The notes beneath the pieces were generated by a model. It saw only the letters and a list, made by a program, of their open reading frames with translations. It was not told the DNA's origin and searched no databases. This document shows, one piece after another, positions 21,353 to 25,318 of a stretch of 25,318 nt of DNA. The first letter of the stretch is position 1; the number at the start of each line of letters is the position of its first letter. The DNA comes from DATAQC01 sp039649175 (GTDB lineage: Bacteria; Actinomycetota; Acidimicrobiia; Acidimicrobiales; AC-14). The stretch spans positions 1 to 25,318 of the forward strand of contig JBBWZS010000061.1 in assembly GCA_039649175.1 (NCBI GenBank). Direction: 5' to 3'. A program made the translations under genes and the position numbers.

Positions 21353-22354
21353 TCAGCCTGCCCGCAGACGGGCGGCGGCGTCGACGACGTCGCGTCCCGG
21401 CCCGCCCGAGGTGGGCGGCTCCGGTCGGTGGTCGATGCCGGCCAGGGCGCCGACGAAGGCGGCGACGGAGCCTTCGAGCGCATCCAGGTCGTAGCCGCCC
21501 TCGAGGAACGCCACGCAGCAGCCCGGGGGGGCCAGCGCGGCCGAGCGCCGGCCCAGGTCGTTGTAGTCACCGGCTGACAGCCCGAGGCTGGTGAGGGGGC
21601 AGGCCCGGTGGGCGTCGAAGCCGGCCGACACGAGCACCCAGGTGGGGTCGAAGGAGAAGGCCGCCGGCGCCACCACCTCGTCGAAGGCGGCGCCGTACAC
21701 GTCGCCGGTGGCGCCCGGTGGCAGGGGGAGGTTGATCGTCAGCCCCGCCCCTTCCCCGTCGCCGGTCTCGGTCAGGCGGCCGGTGCCGGGGTACAGCGGC
21801 CACTGGTGCATCGACACGTAGAGCACCCGGGGGTCGTCCCAGAAGGCGTCCTGGGTGCCGTTGCCATGGTGGGCGTCCCAGTCGACGATGACCACCCGCT
21901 CGCCCTCCGCGGCCAGGGAGCCGGCGCAGACGGCGAGGCTGTTCAACAGGCAGAAGCCCATGGCCCGGCTGGGTGTGGCGTGGTGACCGGGCGGTCGCAC
22001 CGCGCAGAACGCCGCCTCGGCCTGCCCGTCGCGCAGACGGGCCACGGCGTCGAGGCCGGCGCCCACCGCCAAGAGCGCGGCCGGCCACGACTCGCTCCCG
22101 GCCCGGGTGTCGGCGTCGATACGGCCGCCGCCGTCGGCGCAGAACCGGGCGAGGGCATCGACGAAGCCGGCGTCATGCACGACGGCTACCTCCTCGGCGG
22201 TAGCCGGCCTCGGCTCGACGCGCACCACCTCGTCACCCAGGCCCAACGAGTCGACACCGGCCAGGGCCGCGGTGAGGCGCTCGGGGGATTCGGGGTGGCC
22301 GGGGCCGGCGTCGTGGGCAGCGAAGGCGGGATGGCTCTCGCAGAGCACGCGCAC
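21353..22354 (-). CDS. Histone-deacetylase-family amidohydrolase
   Basis: This zinc amidohydrolase of the arginase/deacetylase superfamily has 333 residues and probably removes acetyl groups from lysine side chains or polyamines. Active-site landmarks are complete: RPPGHHATPSRAMGFCLLN with the His pair at 124-125, VDWDAHHGNGTQ with zinc ligands D160 and H162, VSAGFDAH with D247, and EGGYDL with Y288. The N-terminal HPAFAAHDAGPGHPESPERL is also characteristic. GTG 22354 lies 4 bases after the stop of the upstream oxidoreductase, so the two are in one operon. The second V codon at 22348 is an alternative start. The substrate is not predictable from sequence; AcuC-like control of acetyl-CoA synthetase is one possibility. 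Confidence 0.94.
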   Translation of the reverse strand: MRVLCESHPAFAAHDAGPGHPESPERLTAALAGVDSLGLGDEVVRVEPRPATAEEVAVVHDAGFVDALARFCADGGGRIDADTRAGSESWPAALLAVGAGLDAVARLRDGQAEAAFCAVRPPGHHATPSRAMGFCLLNSLAVCAGSLAAEGERVVIVDWDAHHGNGTQDAFWDDPRVLYVSMHQWPLYPGTGRLTETGDGEGAGLTINLPLPPGATGDVYGAAFDEVVAPAAFSFDPTWVLVSAGFDAHRACPLTSLGLSAGDYNDLGRRSAALAPPGCCVAFLEGGYDLDALEGSVAAFVGALAGIDHRPEPPTSGGPGRDVVDAAARLRAG

Positions 22355-22358
22355 CGGC

Positions 22359-23324
22359 TCAGCCCGACAGGGCGTCGAGGGCGGGGCGCAGCTCGGAGCT
22401 CCAGAACCCCAAGAAGCCCTCCTGGTCGGGGCCGATCTGGTGGAAGTGGAGGTGGTCGTAACCGGCATCGAGGTACTGGCGCACCGACGCCATGACGGCG
22501 TCGACGTCGGGCCCGCACGGGATCGACTCGGTGGCGTCGTCCTCGGTGACCATGGCCGCCGCCTGCTCGAAGTGGGTCCAGGTCGGCAGGTCCTGGGAGA
22601 GCTGGCCCTTGATGGCGCCGTTGGGCCAGATGCGGTGGACCATCTGGCGGGCCGCCGACGCGTCCGTGCCCCAGCACAGGTCGATCTGGGCATACCGGGG
22701 ACCCTGGCCCCCGGCGTCGGAGAAGCGGTCGACGATCTCCTTGTCCGGCGAGGTGCCCCAGTACCCGTCGCCCAGCCGGGCGGCCATGGCCGCCGCCTTG
22801 GGGCCGAAGGCGGACACGATGACAGGGATGGCCTGGTCGGGAGGGTCGAAGAGCCTGGCGTTGTCGACCTCGTAGAACCGGCCCTGATGGTCGACGGTCT
22901 CGCCCGTCCACAGTGACCGCATGACCTCCACCGCTTCTTCCAGCATGGCCAAGCGGGCCTCCGGCGGGGGCCAGCGCACGCCGACGACGTGTTCGTTGAG
23001 CGCCTCGCCCGTGCCGACGCCGAGGAAGAAGCGGTCGCCGAACAGCAGCGACGTCGTGGCCGCGGCGTGGGCGACGATGGCCGGGTGGGTGCGGACCGTC
23101 GGGCAGTTGACCCCCACCCCCACCCCGACCCGCTCGGTCGAGGCGGCAACAGCGCCGAGGACCGACCACACGAACGAGCTGTGGCCCTGGGCGCTGATCC
23201 ACGGGTGGAAGTGGTCGGAGATGGTCAAGAAGTCGAAGCCCGCCTCTTCGGCCCGGATGGCGTTGGCCACCAGGGTGGCGGGACGGTGCTCTTCGCTCGA
23301 GAGGGTGTAGCCGTAGGACGCCAT
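22359..23324 (-). CDS. LLM-class F420-dependent oxidoreductase (G6PDH-like family)
   Basis: This luciferase-like TIM-barrel oxidoreductase has 321 residues and resembles F420-dependent glucose-6-phosphate dehydrogenase and its subfamily. Visible are GYTLSSEEHRPATLVANAIR, AEEAGFDFLTISDHFHPW (with the conserved DHF), SFVWSVLGAVAASTERVGVG, NCPTVRTHPAIVAHAAAT, FLGVGTGEALNEHVVG and VIVSAFGPKAAAMAARLGDG. These fit the TIGR03557-type family as I know it. The cofactor is inferred from the family; no F420 biosynthesis gene is in the window. Cys-containing CPTV replaces nothing critical that I can name. ATG 23324 has AGGGGG about 14 bases upstream. It heads an operon with the HDAC-like gene, and the 105-base gap to the divergent epimerase gene should hold both promoters. 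Confidence 0.92.
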   Translation of the reverse strand: MASYGYTLSSEEHRPATLVANAIRAEEAGFDFLTISDHFHPWISAQGHSSFVWSVLGAVAASTERVGVGVGVNCPTVRTHPAIVAHAAATTSLLFGDRFFLGVGTGEALNEHVVGVRWPPPEARLAMLEEAVEVMRSLWTGETVDHQGRFYEVDNARLFDPPDQAIPVIVSAFGPKAAAMAARLGDGYWGTSPDKEIVDRFSDAGGQGPRYAQIDLCWGTDASAARQMVHRIWPNGAIKGQLSQDLPTWTHFEQAAAMVTEDDATESIPCGPDVDAVMASVRQYLDAGYDHLHFHQIGPDQEGFLGFWSSELRPALDALSG

Positions 23325-23429
23325 GGCCGATCAACTACCCCCTGGTGCCCGGCTTACACGTGGGAGCGGCCCTCGAACGGGCGGCCGGGGCCAGGTTGGC
23401 CGGCGCTCGATTGCGGGTAAACCCGGGGC

Positions 23430-24461
23430 GTGCGGGTCGTCGTCACCGGGGCAACCGGCAACCTGGGGACGAGCGTGCTCGATGCCCTGGGTACGGACTC
23501 CTCGGTTGGTTCCATCGTCGGTGTGGCTCGCCGGGTCCCCGATGGCCCGGCGCCCGCCGACCGGCCATGGAGCAAGGTCGAGTGGGTCGCGGCCGACGTG
23601 GTGGGCGCCGATCTCGCAAGCGTGTTCGCCGGAGCCGATGCCGTCGTGCACCTGGCCTGGCTCATCCAACCGTCGCACCGCATCGACGTGATGCGGGCCA
23701 CCAACGTCGCCGGCAGCGAGCGCGTGTTCGCCGCCGCCGGCGCTGCCGGGGTTCCCACTGTCGTCTATGCGTCGTCGGTTGGCGCCTACTCCCCCGGGCC
23801 CAAGGAGCGGGCGGTGGACGAGACGTGGCCGACCGAGGGCACCAGGTCCAGCTTCTACGGGCGCCACAAGGCCGAGGTGGAGCGTGTCCTCGACCACTTC
23901 GAAGCCGCCCATCCCGCCGTCCGGGTCGTCCGCCTGCGGCCGGCCCTGATCTTCAAGCGAGAGTCGGCGGCCGACATCCGTCGCCTGTTCCTCGGCTCCC
24001 GGTTCCCGGCCCGACTCCTTCGGCCCGGCGCCATCCCGGTGGTGCCACGAACGCCGCGCCTGGCCTTCCAGGCCGTCCACGCCGTCGATGTGGCCGAGGC
24101 CTGTCGCCTGGCCCTCACCAGCGAGGTGCGTGGCCCCTTCAACCTGGCCGCCGACCCGGTGCTCGACTCGGCCGAGCTGGGGCGGGTCCTCGGCGCCCGC
24201 CCGGTGCCCGTTCCCAGGCTCGCCCTGCGGATCGGCGCCGACGTGTCCTGGCGCCTGCGCCTGCAGCCCACGCCCCCCGGGTGGGTCGACCTCGCCCTCG
24301 ACGTCCCCGTGCTCGATTGCACCCGGGCCCGGCGCGAGCTGGACTGGGCCCCGCACTGGAGCGCGGGCGACGCCCTGCTCGACCTCCTCAGCGGGTTCGC
24401 CGATGCCGCGTCGGGACCGACACCCGCCCTGGCCCGCCGGGCGCCGCCGATCGGACACTGA
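23430..24461 (+). CDS. NAD-dependent epimerase/dehydratase family protein
   Basis: This short-chain dehydrogenase of the extended type has 343 residues. The nucleotide-binding motif TGATGNLG starts at residue 6. D70 is followed by AVVHLAWLIQPS, then VVYASSVGAY (S115/S116) and the catalytic Y143-x3-K147 in FYGRHKAEVERVL. RVVRLRPALIF and FQAVHAVDVAEACRLAL follow. It most resembles nucleoside-sugar epimerase-like proteins with the C-terminal part holding GPFNLAADPVLDSAELG. The substrate is unknown. It starts at GTG 23430 (RVVVTGA follows directly) without a clear ribosome binding site. TTGCGGGTAAACCC just upstream may be a leaderless -10 region. It is followed without any gap by the membrane protein gene. 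Confidence 0.92.
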   Translation: MRVVVTGATGNLGTSVLDALGTDSSVGSIVGVARRVPDGPAPADRPWSKVEWVAADVVGADLASVFAGADAVVHLAWLIQPSHRIDVMRATNVAGSERVFAAAGAAGVPTVVYASSVGAYSPGPKERAVDETWPTEGTRSSFYGRHKAEVERVLDHFEAAHPAVRVVRLRPALIFKRESAADIRRLFLGSRFPARLLRPGAIPVVPRTPRLAFQAVHAVDVAEACRLALTSEVRGPFNLAADPVLDSAELGRVLGARPVPVPRLALRIGADVSWRLRLQPTPPGWVDLALDVPVLDCTRARRELDWAPHWSAGDALLDLLSGFADAASGPTPALARRAPPIGH

Positions 24462-24998
24462 ATGCGCATCGAGCAGGCCATCCGCCGGTTGGCCCGCCTG
24501 CTCGCCTTGGGCGCTGCGATCGCGGCCGCGTCCGGCGTCGTCCTGTGGTGGTCCACCGTGGGCCATCGGGTCGGACGACCAGGGTCGCAGGCGGCGGCCG
24601 TGGTGGTGGTGGCCCTCCTGTGCCTGGCCCCGGCGGCGTGGTTGGTCAACGTCCGCCTGGCGCTGCTGGGGCTGCTGGAGATCCCCGACAAGTTGAGCGG
24701 GGTGACGGCGAGACGGGGTGCCCAGCTCCTGGGCTCACCCCTCACCAGCTCAGCGCAGAACGGAGCGGTGGCGACCGGCCCGGTCCCGGAGCAGAGGACG
24801 GGGCCGACCGGGTGGCTGCCCGCCGCCCGTTCGCTGCACGCCGCCTTCCGTGACTACAGCGACGTGGCCGGTTCGTGGGCCCGGCTGGCCCAGCTCCTGG
24901 CTCCGACCTTCTGGTTCCTGACCGGGCTCGCCCTCCTGGCTGTGCCCCTGCTGGTGATCGCCGCCGCCATCACCGGCCTGGTCGCTGCCGTCAGCTGA
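24462..24998 (+). CDS. Small membrane protein, function unknown
   Basis: The 178-residue protein starts directly after the epimerase stop (TGA then ATG), so it is certainly in the same operon. There are three hydrophobic segments: about 12-32 (LARLLALGAAIAAASGVVLWW), 45-70 (AAVVVVALLCLAPAAWLVNVRLALLG) and 146-176 (LAPTFWFLTGLALLAVPLLVIAAAITGLVAAV). A cytoplasmic or periplasmic stretch (about 72-140) contains IPDKLSGVTARRGAQLLG and LHAAFRDYSDVAGSWARLAQL. I have the impression this is a conserved actinobacterial membrane protein, but I cannot name a family. A link to lipid or polysaccharide modification with the epimerase is inference from the operon only. Confidence 0.85.
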   Translation: MRIEQAIRRLARLLALGAAIAAASGVVLWWSTVGHRVGRPGSQAAAVVVVALLCLAPAAWLVNVRLALLGLLEIPDKLSGVTARRGAQLLGSPLTSSAQNGAVATGPVPEQRTGPTGWLPAARSLHAAFRDYSDVAGSWARLAQLLAPTFWFLTGLALLAVPLLVIAAAITGLVAAVS

Positions 24999-25022
24999 CG
25001 ACCCACGGCAGCCGAGTCGTCA
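24996..25022. terminator. Hairpin formed by the two convergent stop codons
   Basis: TGACGAC (24996-25002) and GTCGTCA (25016-25022) are perfect inverted arms around 13 bases. Each arm begins with the stop codon of one of the two convergent genes, so the same hairpin could end both messages. The stem is only 7 bp and there is no T-tract. Confidence 0.5.
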
Positions 25023-25295
25023 CACCCGCGAGCGACGGTGGGTGACGGCGTTGTAGATGAGCAGCACGATGACGGCGCCGACCACCGAACCGAAGATGCC
25101 CGCCGGGCTCAGGCCCCGGTCGTTGGCATCGTTGCGGAACAGCACGTCGGCCAGGAACCCTCCGACGAACGAGCCCACGATTCCCAACACGATTGTGGCC
25201 CCGATCCCCATGGGGTCGCGCCCCGGCACCAGCAGGCGAGCCAAAGCGCCGGCGATGAGCCCGACGAGGATGAGCCCGATGATGAATCCGACCAT
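25020..25295 (-). CDS. GlsB/YeaQ/YmgE family membrane protein
   Basis: This small 91-residue integral membrane protein of the Transgly_assoc family is often associated with stress. Three hydrophobic segments are visible: FIIGLILVGLIAGALARLL, MGIGATIVLGIVGSFVGGFLADVL and IFGSVVGAVIVLLIYNAV. The family's GLIAGALARLLVPGRDP, GIGATIVLGIVGSFVGG and FGSVVGA motifs are in order. ATG 25295 is preceded by GGGAGG at good spacing, so the start is firm. Its biochemical role is unknown; the family is linked to acid, salt or general stress in other bacteria. The gene is convergent with the membrane protein gene at 24462. Confidence 0.95.
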   Translation of the reverse strand: MVGFIIGLILVGLIAGALARLLVPGRDPMGIGATIVLGIVGSFVGGFLADVLFRNDANDRGLSPAGIFGSVVGAVIVLLIYNAVTHRRSRV

Positions 25296-25318
25296 GAGTT
25301 GCCTCCCAGCAGAAGTGA

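Noticed and set aside
20265..21494. Plus-strand open frame antisense to the CCA-adding enzyme (409 codons)
   Set aside because: Mirror frame with the same His/Gly/Val/Asp composition as the other antisense frames; no motif.

Overview
The window is very GC-rich (third codon positions are almost all G or C), many starts are GTG, and stop/start overlaps of the GTGA/ATGA type are common. Together with ino1, PadR, DUF5318, an F420-type oxidoreductase and a PASTA-free Ser/Thr kinase, this points to an actinobacterium. The lineage is probably outside the classic mycelial or mycolic groups (for example Acidimicrobiia-like); that finer placement is inference. The backbone ino1 - padR - DUF5318 - class A PBP - rpsF - ssb recalls the Mycobacterium tuberculosis Rv0046c-Rv0054 neighbourhood (ino1, Rv0047c, Rv0049, ponA1, rpsF, ssb), so most of the left half is chromosomal core. 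I see no insertion sequence, phage gene, CRISPR array, tRNA or rRNA.

Left part (1-6.5 kb). ssb (cut by the window edge) and rpsF lie on the minus strand behind a leader that can fold over the rpsF ribosome binding site. Next come a 64-residue conserved small protein (+), then panB with a membrane-anchored DUF192 protein (-, ATGA overlap). A secreted or anchored protein (+) converges on an OmpR-type regulator/histidine kinase pair (-, GTGA overlap), and a Ser/Thr/Gly-rich surface-type protein (+) is divergent from that pair.

Middle (6.5-13.4 kb). A minus-strand run holds DUF5318, two unrecognised polytopic membrane proteins and a bifunctional class A penicillin-binding protein. The PBP can only start inside the preceding membrane gene. 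Divergent from this run is a padR-ino1 operon (GTGA overlap). Its promoter (TTGACC-17-CATACT) is followed by two CGATATATCG palindromes over the expected transcription start, consistent with PadR autorepression and control of inositol phosphate synthesis.

Right part (13.4-25.3 kb). An ArsR-type regulator and an AHSA1/SRPBCC protein (-) are divergent from a stand-alone clpP (+). Two identical-geometry palindromes, GTGCAA-N8-TTGCAC, flank the clpP -10 element; this is the most system-like regulatory arrangement in the window. It is followed by a SAM methyltransferase and a receptor-type Ser/Thr kinase with a lectin-like extracellular domain. Then come a large LuxR-type regulator lacking the expected N-terminal ATPase, a minus-strand group (F420-type LLM oxidoreductase, histone-deacetylase-like amidohydrolase, CCA-adding enzyme), an NAD-dependent epimerase with a small membrane protein, and a GlsB/YeaQ-type membrane protein at the right edge.

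All calls come from reading the sequence and from knowledge of families; no database search was run.
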